This document shows, piece after piece, positions 1-7,853 of a stretch of DNA of 25,295 nt (position 1 is the first letter of the stretch; each line of letters opens with the position of its first letter). Below the pieces are notes generated by a model that made no database searches, was not told where the DNA came from, and worked only from the letters and a program-made list of their open reading frames with translations. Both the position numbers and the translations under genes were made by a program. Origin of the DNA: an uncultured Pelagibacteraceae bacterium (GTDB lineage Bacteria > Pseudomonadota > Alphaproteobacteria > Pelagibacterales > Pelagibacteraceae); NCBI GenBank assembly GCA_902533955.1, contig CACANV010000001.1:1-25295 (forward strand), read 5' to 3'.

Positions 1-1080
1 CAACTTTTCAAAAAGTTGTGAACTATTTCCACTTCTACAAACTACTCCTGACCAGCTATTCTCAATTATATTTTCTGGAAGATTTGGAAATCTTTTTTTT
101 ATTCCTAAATTGTGCAATTTAACTCTTTTAGCTAAATTGTTTGAATTCATTGAATTTGGATTTTGAATCTCGGCTGTATTTCTAATTAAAATTCTTCTAT
201 CTTTTGTCAATCTAATCGTTGCTCCCATTGGTCTTATTGGTAAGACGCCCCACTCTCTAGGAGATCCTAATAAGTCAAATTCTTCTTGATTTAAGGGTCT
301 TGTCATACTTGCAGTTAACGTTAGTGGAAAACTATAATTTTTTTTCACATTTAAAGATCTTAAGAATCCATTGGTGCAGAATATAATTTTTTTAGCTTCA
401 ATTTTGTTATTTTCAAAAAAACAAATTATTTTATTATTGCTCTTTTGCCATTTATACAATTGAGTATTTTCAAAAAGATCTACATTTTCAGGCAAAGTCT
501 CAACCATTGATCTAATTAATTTTCCTGGATTTAAAAGAATGCCGCCAGAAGTATAAATACCAACATTGTAAAATGATGTGCCTAATTTTTTTTTTAAATC
601 ATTTTTAAAAAATATTTTATTTTCATAATTTAAACTATTTAATAAATTGCTAAATGAATTTACTATATTTTCATCTTCCATTTTTGAGGATGCAAAATAT
701 TTTCCACATTCATTCCATTCACAATCAACTTGATATTCTTTTATATATTTTCTAACAGTTTTTATTCCTAACTCATAAATTTTTACTTTCTTTCTATAAT
801 TTTCAATATCCTTATTTGAAGAAAAGCCATCATTTAAAGTTGTATCAACTAGATATCCTGAATTTCTACCACTACCTCCTTCTCCAGCTAACTGAGCATC
901 TACAATAATAATTTTTTTATATTTGTTGATTTCTGCAAGTTTTCTTGCTGTTGATAACCCTGTATAACCAGCCCCAATAATCAAATAATCAGAAACTAAA
1001 TTTTTATTTAGTTTTTTAATATTTGATCTTTTTGGCAGATGATTTAGCCAAACACATCCTTTATCATTAATTATTTTCAA
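1..1080 (-). CDS. FAD-dependent oxidoreductase, DAO/PuuB-like, 3' end cut by window edge
   Basis: The reverse strand is open for 360 codons and runs off the left edge, so the C-terminus is missing. After about 30 residues comes a Rossmann dinucleotide motif, DYLIIGAGYTGLSTA (GxGxxG at residues 36-41), followed by IIIVDAQLAGEGGSGRNSGY, the pattern seen in DAO-fold amine and amino-acid oxidases such as gamma-glutamylputrescine oxidase. Further blocks fit the fold: GGILLNPGKLIRSMVE near the middle and GATIRLTKDRRILIRNTAE before the substrate-domain end. The substrate is not readable; an amine or N-methyl amino acid oxidase is a family-level guess. The best start is TTG at 1080, one base after the desaturase stop at 1082-1084. 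No ATG lies in frame upstream before a stop. The abutting genes suggest co-transcription and coupled translation with the desaturase. Confidence 0.82.
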   Translation of the reverse strand, partial: MKIINDKGCVWLNHLPKRSNIKKLNKNLVSDYLIIGAGYTGLSTARKLAEINKYKKIIIVDAQLAGEGGSGRNSGYLVDTTLNDGFSSNKDIENYRKKVKIYELGIKTVRKYIKEYQVDCEWNECGKYFASSKMEDENIVNSFSNLLNSLNYENKIFFKNDLKKKLGTSFYNVGIYTSGGILLNPGKLIRSMVETLPENVDLFENTQLYKWQKSNNKIICFFENNKIEAKKIIFCTNGFLRSLNVKKNYSFPLTLTASMTRPLNQEEFDLLGSPREWGVLPIRPMGATIRLTKDRRILIRNTAEIQNPNSMNSNNLAKRVKLHNLGIKKRFPNLPENIIENSWSGVVCRSGNSSQLFEKL

Positions 1081-1081
1081 T

Positions 1082-2083
1082 TTAAATATTTTGGTTACCA
1101 GGTAAAGATACTGGAAAATGATAATTTGGATCTTTTTTTTGCTTTAACAAAGTTGGAATTATATCTTTGTAAGCATCAACTAGTCCATTGTTGGCTTTAG
1201 GCAGTTGATCTTTAATATGATTGTGTAGTTTATCAAGATTATAAGATGGTATTGTAGGATACATATGATGAACACAATGATACTCCATTTTCCAATATAA
1301 AAAACTTAAAACTGGATTAAGATACATATCTCTTGCTGATAACCTAAGATCTTTAACATTTCTCGCGAGCCCGGCATGTTGAGTGAATGCAACAAGTTTA
1401 TGAAATGTCTTGCCATAAAAATGCGGCAAAACAAAAAATAGAGCTGGCAACCACGAGTTTATAAAAATAGAAAATGAAATTATTAGCAACCATATAAATA
1501 CATAAATTCTAGAAATTAGAATACTTTTTGGTTTAATTTTTTCAGGAATGCTATCTTTCATAACTGTAGTTTCAATTCCTAAAGAATGTTTAATAATTTC
1601 AAATGTTATATCATTCTTTAAATAAATTAAATTTGCAAATGGAATTAATTCTTTAATTAATCTTGGAATGGTATTTTTTAAATCATTTCCATATTCTATT
1701 TCATGATCGTATGGATTTTCAGTTGAGTATGTATTTCCATGATGGATAAAATGAGTATACCTCCATCTTATTGGTTCAAAACATGCCATATAACAAGAAA
1801 TATAATAAAAAATCTCATTTAAATATTTACTTTTAAAAGCAGTTCTATGCCCTGTTTCGTGCCAAAGTGGATTGGAAAAACAGTAAATATTTCCATATAT
1901 CAAAATCCAAAATATCCCCCACCAACTACCCCAGTTATAAAATGATAAGTACCCAGTAATTATTAATAATGAAAAAAATATAGATATGTGAATAAATCCT
2001 TTAATATCTGATTTTTTTGAAAGTTGCTTAAGTATCTCCTTGTCAACTTTGCACCTATAATAATTGTTTAAATTTACTTCCAT
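1082..2083 (-). CDS. Membrane fatty acid desaturase-family protein (three histidine boxes)
   Basis: A 333-aa membrane protein with the three histidine clusters of the di-iron desaturase/hydroxylase superfamily: HETGH (H75, H79), HFIHH (H111, H114, H115) and HCVHH (H269, H272, H273), plus an extra histidine in FTQHAGLARN. Hydrophobic segments lie around residues 30-70, 90-103 and 190-222. Enzymes of this family use O2 and a di-iron centre at the cytoplasmic face to desaturate or hydroxylate acyl chains or other hydrophobic substrates. Whether this one acts on a fatty acid, a lipid head group or a small molecule cannot be told. It starts at an ATG with no clear Shine-Dalgarno and is followed after one base by the FAD oxidoreductase. 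That pairing suggests a shared substrate pathway or a redox partner rather than general membrane lipid desaturation (inference). Confidence 0.85.
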   Translation of the reverse strand: MEVNLNNYYRCKVDKEILKQLSKKSDIKGFIHISIFFSLLIITGYLSFYNWGSWWGIFWILIYGNIYCFSNPLWHETGHRTAFKSKYLNEIFYYISCYMACFEPIRWRYTHFIHHGNTYSTENPYDHEIEYGNDLKNTIPRLIKELIPFANLIYLKNDITFEIIKHSLGIETTVMKDSIPEKIKPKSILISRIYVFIWLLIISFSIFINSWLPALFFVLPHFYGKTFHKLVAFTQHAGLARNVKDLRLSARDMYLNPVLSFLYWKMEYHCVHHMYPTIPSYNLDKLHNHIKDQLPKANNGLVDAYKDIIPTLLKQKKDPNYHFPVSLPGNQNI

Positions 2084-2197
2084 ATTAATAAATGTGTATA
2101 GCTATTATACTTATATTTAATTTTGTAACAAAGATAAATAATTTTTTAACATGTTTGAAAACTTGTCTAATATATATTTTTAATTTAATACATAATT
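2084..2197. promoter_or_regulatory. Divergent intergenic region between desaturase and SGNH gene
   Basis: This 114-base, almost purely A/T gap separates two diverging start codons, so it should hold promoters for both directions. On the plus strand TTGAAA (2155-2160) and TATATT-type runs near 2171-2178 are the nearest promoter-like elements, but spacings are poor and such hexamers arise by chance in this composition. I see no stem-loop, operator palindrome or riboswitch. Confidence 0.3.
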
Positions 2198-3316
2198 ATG
2201 AGCTCATATAGAATTATTAAAATATTTTTTAGCACTACTTTAATAATTGTAATTGTATTTATATTTGATTTGCTAGTTAATGCTATTTTATCAGAAAATT
2301 TTAAAAAAAAAATTGGAACAACTAGAAATTATTCATTAAAATCTATAAAATTTCATCACGAAATTGCATCAAACATTGACTTGTATGAGTATTGGGGAAA
2401 TAAAAAATATAAAGTTGTTACCAATCAATATTCAATGAGAGTATTGAATAAAGATAAAAGAGAAATAAAAAAAAATAAAGAAAATATAGGATTTGTTGGA
2501 GATTCATTCGTTTATGGATCAGGTATAAATTATGAGGATCACTTTATAAATATATTAGATAATAATAATTTTAATTATAACTTTTTAAATTTAGGATATG
2601 TAAGTTATTCACCTTCGATTTATTACAAAAAAATAAAATATTTTTTAGAAGTTGAAAATCTAAATTTTGATAAAATTTTTTTATTTGTAGATCATTCAGA
2701 TGTTCAAGATGAAGGTTTATTTTACAGAGAAAATTCTGATGGTAATATAATTAGAAAATGGCATAGTGATGATGAAGCTTATAAAAAAAATAAAAAATAT
2801 ATCTTAAAAAACTTTTTAAAACAAAATTCTTTTATTTTTAAAATTTATGAACATTTTGTTTCTCCTAAAATTTCTAATAATTCAAAAAAATGTGTTTTAG
2901 ATAACTATAAAAAAAATTATATAAATTATATAGAGGTAGAAAGATTTGGATATGGGTATAATAAAGAAATCTACAAAAAAAAGTGGGTTAATGAGGGATT
3001 AAATAAAATATCAAAATATTTAAATGAAATTTTATTTTTATCAAAAAAATATAACTTTAAATTATATGTTGTTTACTATCCCTCTGCCATGGAAGTTCTT
3101 GATAAAATTCATTATAATTCAAGCAAGCATTTTATCTTTTTAAATAAATGGAGCATTAGTAATAATGTAAATTTTATAAATACTTATAATGAATTTAACC
3201 AATTTGAAGATAATAAAAAAAACTATTTACAAAATTTTATAGAGTGCGATGTTCATTGGAACGCCTCTGGTCATTTAAAAATTTCTAAAATTTTATCAAA
3301 CATTATCAATGATTAA
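2198..3316 (+). CDS. Membrane-anchored SGNH/GDSL-type hydrolase, SxtL-like by context
   Basis: A 372-aa protein with one N-terminal membrane segment (about residues 7-31) and a long, Lys/Asn-rich extracytoplasmic part. The nucleophile block is IGFVGDSFVYGSG (G101-D102-S103) and the C-terminal catalytic pair is CDVHWNASGH (D351, H353), the Asp-x-His arrangement of SGNH hydrolases. NLGYVSYSP fits the glycine of block II; the usual block III Asn is not obvious (DHSD follows the third strand). Such enzymes act as esterases or O-acetyl-transfer or deacetylation partners on glycans and lipids. It converges on the carbamoyltransferase with only 7 bases between the stops. A GDSL protein next to a carbamoyltransferase, DUF5989 and SxtJ is a recurring combination (sxtI/J/K/L in saxitoxin clusters), so a role in the same modification is likely. 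The substrate is unknown. Confidence 0.8.
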   Translation: MSSYRIIKIFFSTTLIIVIVFIFDLLVNAILSENFKKKIGTTRNYSLKSIKFHHEIASNIDLYEYWGNKKYKVVTNQYSMRVLNKDKREIKKNKENIGFVGDSFVYGSGINYEDHFINILDNNNFNYNFLNLGYVSYSPSIYYKKIKYFLEVENLNFDKIFLFVDHSDVQDEGLFYRENSDGNIIRKWHSDDEAYKKNKKYILKNFLKQNSFIFKIYEHFVSPKISNNSKKCVLDNYKKNYINYIEVERFGYGYNKEIYKKKWVNEGLNKISKYLNEILFLSKKYNFKLYVVYYPSAMEVLDKIHYNSSKHFIFLNKWSISNNVNFINTYNEFNQFEDNKKNYLQNFIECDVHWNASGHLKISKILSNIIND

Positions 3317-3323
3317 ATTAATT

Positions 3324-5159
3324 TTAATCTAATTCAAATTCTTTTGTATAGTCTTTTTTGAGATTAGAATTTTGTTTTGATTTATCTAAGATACAATTAC
3401 CAATGACTAGATAATCTAATTCAGTTCCCATAAAACAATTAAAAGCATCAGTCGGTGTATTTACAATAGGCTCACCTCTCACATTAAATGATGTGTTTAC
3501 AATTACAGGACAACCTGTTTTTTCTTTAAATTTAGAGATTAAATCATAGTAACGATTATTAGTATTTTTTGTAACAGTCTGAACTCTGGCTGAATAATCA
3601 ACATGTGTAACTGCTGGAATTTCTGATCTCTTAATATTTAATTTATCTATACCAAAAAGTTTTTTTTGTTCATTTGTCATTTCGATTTTTTTATTAGAAT
3701 TAATATTTGCTACTAGCAGCATATATGGACTGTCGACATTCAAATCAAACCATTCCGATAAATCTTCTCTAAGAACGGAAGGTGCGAAGGGTCTAAAGCT
3801 TTCTCTATATTTTACTTTTAAATTTAAATTTTTTTGCATTTTATCTGACCTTGGGTCACCTAAAATAGATCTGCCGCCTAAAGCTCTTGGACCAAATTCC
3901 ATTCTTCCCTGAAACCAACCTACTGCTTTTTCATTTGATAAAAATTCAGCAGTTTTATCAATTAATTCTTCATACTTTAATATTTCAAAATCAGCTCCAA
4001 CAATTTTTAATTCTTTTTCAATTTCATCTTGATTAAATTTAGTTCCTAGATATGAACCTTTCATATCATCGTTTGAATTTACCGATCTTTTATTTCCTTG
4101 ATCAATATGCCAAAGTGCTAAAGCTGCCCCTAGGGAGCCACCAGCATCTCCAGCCGCTGGCTGAATCCAAATATTATCAAAGATTTTTTCTTGAAGAATT
4201 TTTCCATTAGCGACACAATTTAATGCTACTCCACCAGCTAGACATAAATTTTTAATACCATATTCTTGTCGAATTGATTTTGCTAGAGCAACCATGATCT
4301 CTTCTGTAACTTTTTGAATTGATGCTGCAATATCCATATGAAATTGAGTTATTTTTTCATTTTTTGGATCTCGAGGTTTTTGACCAAATAATTTATTAAA
4401 CTTTTCGTTTGTCATAGTTAGTCCAGTTGCATAATTAAAATATCTTTGATCTAATCTAAAAGTTCCATCATCTTTTAAATCAAGTAATTTTTTTATTTTA
4501 TTTTCATATATTGGGTTTCCGTAAGGAGCTAAACCCATTAATTTGTATTCGCCGCTGTTTACCTTAAAACCAGTATAATAAGTAAATGCAGAGTAAAGCA
4601 ACCCAAGCGAATGTGGGAAATGAATTTCTTTTTTTATTTCTAAATTATTATTTTTACCAATTGCAACTGTAGTTGTTGCCCATTCACCTACACCGTCGGC
4701 AGTTAAAATAACTGCTTCGTCAAAAGGTGATGGAAAAAAAGCGCTAGCAGCATGACTTAAATGATGGTCAGAAAAGAAAATATTTTTATCAGATTTATAA
4801 TTTTGATCATGTTCTTTTAGCTTGTTGAATAAAAAATTTTTTTGGAAAAGTTTTTCCTTAATCCATAAAGGCATAGCTTTTGCAAAAGAAACAAAACCTC
4901 TTGGTGCAAAAGCAACATATGTTTCTAATAATCTTTCAAATTTGAGAAATGGTTTTTCAAAAAAAACTATTTGATCTACTTCATTTAATTTTAAGTTTGC
5001 ATATTTTAAAACAAACTCTATTGCATTATGAGGATAGTTTGCATCATGTTTTTTTCGAGTAAACCTTTCTTCTTGAGCTGCAGCAACTATTTTTCCATCT
5101 TCTAATATACAGGCCGCACTATCATGATAAAATGCAGATATACCTAAAATAGAACTCAC
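3324..5159 (-). CDS. Carbamoyltransferase, NodU/CmcH/TobZ (SxtI-like) family
   Basis: A full-length 611-aa carbamoyltransferase. It opens with ILGISAFYHDSAACIL (H12, D13 of the N-terminal ASKHA-like fold) and QEERFTRKKHD, and carries the HHLSHAASAF motif (H132, H133, H136) typical of the metal/carbamoyl-adenylate site. The C-terminal half has GGVALNCVANGKI and GRMEFGPRALGGRSILGDPR, the YrdC-like nucleotide-binding signature. Family members transfer a carbamoyl group from carbamoyl phosphate, via carbamoyl-adenylate, to a hydroxyl group of an antibiotic, Nod factor, toxin or polysaccharide. Translation starts at GTG (5157-5159), one base after the stop of the 49-aa DUF5989 gene, which argues for coupled translation. 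The acceptor cannot be read from the sequence; a cell-surface glycan or lipid is my inference. Confidence 0.93.
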   Translation of the reverse strand: MSSILGISAFYHDSAACILEDGKIVAAAQEERFTRKKHDANYPHNAIEFVLKYANLKLNEVDQIVFFEKPFLKFERLLETYVAFAPRGFVSFAKAMPLWIKEKLFQKNFLFNKLKEHDQNYKSDKNIFFSDHHLSHAASAFFPSPFDEAVILTADGVGEWATTTVAIGKNNNLEIKKEIHFPHSLGLLYSAFTYYTGFKVNSGEYKLMGLAPYGNPIYENKIKKLLDLKDDGTFRLDQRYFNYATGLTMTNEKFNKLFGQKPRDPKNEKITQFHMDIAASIQKVTEEIMVALAKSIRQEYGIKNLCLAGGVALNCVANGKILQEKIFDNIWIQPAAGDAGGSLGAALALWHIDQGNKRSVNSNDDMKGSYLGTKFNQDEIEKELKIVGADFEILKYEELIDKTAEFLSNEKAVGWFQGRMEFGPRALGGRSILGDPRSDKMQKNLNLKVKYRESFRPFAPSVLREDLSEWFDLNVDSPYMLLVANINSNKKIEMTNEQKKLFGIDKLNIKRSEIPAVTHVDYSARVQTVTKNTNNRYYDLISKFKEKTGCPVIVNTSFNVRGEPIVNTPTDAFNCFMGTELDYLVIGNCILDKSKQNSNLKKDYTKEFELD

Positions 5160-5160
5160 T

Positions 5161-5310
5161 TTAGAAAATTGTATAAATAAATGGCGCTACTGCTGAACCT
5201 TGAGTTAAAACTATTAATCCACCAAATATAACAAGAACAATTATAATTGGTAAGAGCCAATATTTCTTTCTTACTTTTAAAAATTCCCAGAATTCATTTA
5301 TAAAACTCAT
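5161..5310 (-). CDS. DUF5989 family small membrane protein (SxtK-like)
   Basis: A 49-aa open frame on the reverse strand from ATG at 5310 to TAA at 5161. The protein begins MSFINEFWEFLKVRKKYW, has one strongly hydrophobic stretch (about residues 19-35) and ends LTQGSAVAPFIYTIF. That ending and the FWEFLKVRKKYWLLP block match DUF5989, a tiny single-pass family usually next to carbamoyltransferases; SxtK in saxitoxin clusters is of this kind. It lies 1 base from the SxtJ-like stop upstream and 1 base from the carbamoyltransferase GTG downstream, so all three genes are packed as one unit. Its role is unknown; it may anchor the carbamoyltransferase or its acceptor at the membrane (inference). Confidence 0.88.
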   Translation of the reverse strand: MSFINEFWEFLKVRKKYWLLPIIIVLVIFGGLIVLTQGSAVAPFIYTIF

Positions 5311-5311
5311 A

Positions 5312-5695
5312 TTAAAATTGATTTTTCATATTGCTTTTAGGACCACTTTTTTCAATCCAATAGGATTTATTTTTATTATATTTTAAGTTTATTAGGTCTT
5401 TTCCTAACATTCTCATTATTAAACCTATAGGAGTTACCACTGAAAAAAATATTAATCCCATTATTAAAGGTGAAATTACTTTACCTAAAAATATTCCAAA
5501 CTTGAACCAAATTTTATTTAAAGGTGATAAAATTTTAGATTTTATTAATCCTAAAAATAGAAATATCAAAGATATAAAAAGAGACCATAATCTTATATCT
5601 TGATTTTTAGTTAAGGGATATAAGGCTATAAGTAAAAATACTACAAAAAAAACAATTCCAAAACTTCGATTAGAACTTATCTTAATATCATCCAT
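5312..5695 (-). CDS. SxtJ-like membrane protein
   Basis: A 127-aa protein with a short charged N-terminus, two hydrophobic hairpin segments (about residues 12-27 and 36-50), then KILSPLNKIWFKFGIFLGKVISPLIMG leading into a third/fourth membrane region (about 70-95) and a basic tail. The central NKIWFKFGIFLGKVISPLIM region and the GLIMRMLGKDLINLK ending are typical of the SxtJ family, small membrane proteins of unknown function found beside carbamoyltransferases. Its ATG (5693-5695) overlaps the xsc stop by 8 bases (ATGGATGA), so its translation is probably coupled to xsc. The DUF5989 gene follows after one base. Confidence 0.82.
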   Translation of the reverse strand: MDDIKISSNRSFGIVFFVVFLLIALYPLTKNQDIRLWSLFISLIFLFLGLIKSKILSPLNKIWFKFGIFLGKVISPLIMGLIFFSVVTPIGLIMRMLGKDLINLKYNKNKSYWIEKSGPKSNMKNQF

Positions 5696-7472
5696 TTAAA
5701 GATTTTTGTGGCTTCATATCTTTTTTATCAATACCAGCAACTCTTACTGGTTTTTTCATTGCATCTCTTCTAAAAGGCTCACCAAGTTCTTGATTAAGAA
5801 TTACTTCTATAAACGTAGTAACACCCTTTTTCTGATCCTCACAAGATTGCTTGATAGCATTTGTGGTTTCTTCCATAGTTCTAACAGTTACACCTTTTAA
5901 ACCACAAGCGTCAGCAACTTTAGCGTAACTTAATTCAGGATCTAGCTCTGTACCTACAAAATTATCATCAAACCAAAGAATTGAATTTCTTTTTTCTGCT
6001 CCCCATTGATAATTTCTAAAAATGACCATAGTAATAGCTGGCCATTCTTCTCTTGCACATGAGCTCATTTCATTCATGCTTATTCCAAAAGCACCATCAC
6101 CAGCAAAACCAATTACGGGCGTATCTGGACAACCAATTTTTGCTCCTAAAATTGATGGGAAACCATAACCACATGGACCAAATAATCCTGGTGCTAAATA
6201 TTTTCTTCCCTTTTCAAACGTTGGATATGCATTTCCAATTGCACAATTATTTCCAATATCACTAGAAATAATTACATCTTCAGGCATTCCAGCTTGTATT
6301 GCTCTCCAAGCTTGTCTTGGGGAAATTCTATCGCTATCTCTTTCTCTAGCTTCTTTATTCCAAACAGTTCCTGGATCATCTTCCTCATGATCTAAACTTG
6401 ACAATTTTTGTAACCAAGCTGATTTAGTTTGATGAATTATATCTTTTCTTTTTTTTCTATCTTTATCACCAGCAGTTGATGAAAGTTGAGATAGTAATTG
6501 TTGAGAAACTAACTTGGCATCACCACAAATTCCAACCGTAACTTTTTTTGTTAATCCTATTCTATCTGAATTCATATCAACTTGAATGATGTTTGCATCT
6601 TTTGGCCAATAATCCATTCCATAACCTGGTAAAGTTGAAAAAGGATTAAGTCTAGTACCTAATGCTAATACTACGTCAGCTTGTTTGATTAATTCCATGC
6701 CGGCTTTTGAACCATTATAACCTAGTGGACCTGCGGCTAGAGGATGACTTCCTGGAAAACTATCATTGTGCTGATAACCAGAGCAGACTGGTGCATCTAG
6801 TTTTTCAGCAAGTTTTTTACAATCTTCTATAGCTCCACCAATTACAACGCCTGCTCCAGATAAAATAACTGGAAATTTTGCGTTAGATAATAAATCTGCA
6901 GCTTTTTTAATTGCATCAACTCCGCCTGCCTGTCTTTCTAGTCTTACAATTGGAGGAAGCTCAATATCAATAACCTGTGTCCAATAATCTCTTGGTACAT
7001 TTATTTGTGCTGGTGCTGAACCCCTAATTGCTTTTTCAATTACTCTATTTAAAACTTCTGCCATTCTTGATGGATCTCTGACTTCTTCTTGATAACAAAC
7101 CATATCTTTAAATAAATTCATTTGCTCGACTTCTTGAAATCCTCCTTGTCCCATAGTTTTGTTTGCCGCTTGAGGTGTTACTAATAAAAGTGGCGTATGA
7201 TTCCAATAAGCTGTTTTAATAGGTGTAACTAAACCAGTTATACCTGGTCCATTTTGTGCAATAACCATTGACATTTTACCAGTTGCTCTTGTGTAGCCAT
7301 CTGCAATTAATCCTCCATTTGTTTCATGTGCTACATCCCAAAAAGTAATTCCTGCGTCAGGAAAAATGTCTGAAATTGGCATAAATGCAGAACCAATAAT
7401 ACCAAACGCATGTTCAATACCATGCATTTGAAGAACTTTTATAAAAGCTTCCTCTGTTGTCATTTTTGTCAT
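5688..7472 (-). CDS. xsc: Sulfoacetaldehyde acetyltransferase
   Basis: A 594-aa thiamine-diphosphate enzyme of the acetolactate-synthase fold. It converts sulfoacetaldehyde plus phosphate to acetyl phosphate and sulfite, the desulfonation step for taurine, isethionate and other C2 sulfonates. The N-terminal PYR domain begins HAFGIIGSAFMPISDIF and carries the catalytic glutamate in VAHETNGG (E50). IAQNGPGITGLVTPIKTAYW and the GQGGFQEVEQM block are characteristic of Xsc rather than of acetolactate synthase. The C-terminal PP domain has the GDG cofactor motif in GFAGDGAFGISMNEM followed by IFRNYQWGAEKRNS. The start is the first of two nearby ATGs (MTKMTTEEA); the second, three codons on, is also possible. 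It diverges from suyAB across 90 bases, fitting shared control of C2 and C3 sulfonate use. Confidence 0.95.
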   Translation of the reverse strand: MTKMTTEEAFIKVLQMHGIEHAFGIIGSAFMPISDIFPDAGITFWDVAHETNGGLIADGYTRATGKMSMVIAQNGPGITGLVTPIKTAYWNHTPLLLVTPQAANKTMGQGGFQEVEQMNLFKDMVCYQEEVRDPSRMAEVLNRVIEKAIRGSAPAQINVPRDYWTQVIDIELPPIVRLERQAGGVDAIKKAADLLSNAKFPVILSGAGVVIGGAIEDCKKLAEKLDAPVCSGYQHNDSFPGSHPLAAGPLGYNGSKAGMELIKQADVVLALGTRLNPFSTLPGYGMDYWPKDANIIQVDMNSDRIGLTKKVTVGICGDAKLVSQQLLSQLSSTAGDKDRKKRKDIIHQTKSAWLQKLSSLDHEEDDPGTVWNKEARERDSDRISPRQAWRAIQAGMPEDVIISSDIGNNCAIGNAYPTFEKGRKYLAPGLFGPCGYGFPSILGAKIGCPDTPVIGFAGDGAFGISMNEMSSCAREEWPAITMVIFRNYQWGAEKRNSILWFDDNFVGTELDPELSYAKVADACGLKGVTVRTMEETTNAIKQSCEDQKKGVTTFIEVILNQELGEPFRRDAMKKPVRVAGIDKKDMKPQKSLNG

Positions 7473-7562
7473 TTGCTAACTCTTTTATTTCAATTTTTTT
7501 ATTTGTAAAATATTGGATTAATATATAAGTTACATCAATTTTCAAACAAAGAAAACGTCACA
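7473..7562. promoter_or_regulatory. Divergent promoter region of xsc and suyAB
   Basis: These 90 A/T-rich bases must hold the promoters for both desulfonation units. For xsc (minus) a TTGAAA hexamer (complement of 7540-7545) sits about 16 bases before a TATTAA-like box; for suyA (plus) TTGTAA at 7503-7508 precedes TATAAG at 7524-7529 with a short 15-base spacer. Both are weak matches. I see no convincing inverted repeat for a regulator, and no regulator gene lies nearby. Confidence 0.35.
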
Positions 7563-7850
7563 ATGACAGATACTGATATTATAATTCATGATGAAAAAGA
7601 CAACGTTGGGGTTGTAGTTATAGAAAAAATAACCACAAATCAGGATTGTAATTGCTGGATAATGGAAAACGATAAATCTATAACAATTCAATCAAAAAAT
7701 GAAATTCCTCTAGGTCACAAGATTGCTATGATTGATTTGAATGAAGGAGACACAATTCTTAAATATGGTCATGATATTGGAAAAGTGGTTAAATCAATAA
7801 AAAAAGGTGAGCATGTTCATGTTCATAATGTAAAAACAAAGAAGTGGTAA
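7563..7850 (+). CDS. suyA: Sulfolactate sulfo-lyase, small subunit (UxaA/SAF domain)
   Basis: A 95-aa SAF-domain protein: an N-terminal beta-rich domain with the DNVGVVVIEKI opening, then IPLGHKIAMIDLNEGDTILKYG and a close of IGKVVKSIKKGEHVHVHNV, the typical small subunit of the altronate/galactarate dehydratase (UxaA) family. Paired with the large subunit 3 bases downstream and set beside xsc and tauE, it is best read as SuyA, the alpha subunit of (2R)-sulfolactate sulfo-lyase, which splits sulfolactate into pyruvate and sulfite. Sequence alone does not exclude an altronate or other sugar-acid dehydratase; the assignment rests on the sulfonate neighbourhood. The start is an ATG with only a weak purine stretch ahead of it. 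Confidence 0.82.
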   Translation: MTDTDIIIHDEKDNVGVVVIEKITTNQDCNCWIMENDKSITIQSKNEIPLGHKIAMIDLNEGDTILKYGHDIGKVVKSIKKGEHVHVHNVKTKKW

Positions 7851-7853
7851 TTT

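Noticed and set aside
2198..5695. Saxitoxin or related toxin biosynthesis
   Set aside because: Only the carbamoylation-associated families are present. There is no polyketide-like SxtA, amidinotransferase or Rieske tailoring gene in the window, and these four families occur widely without toxins.
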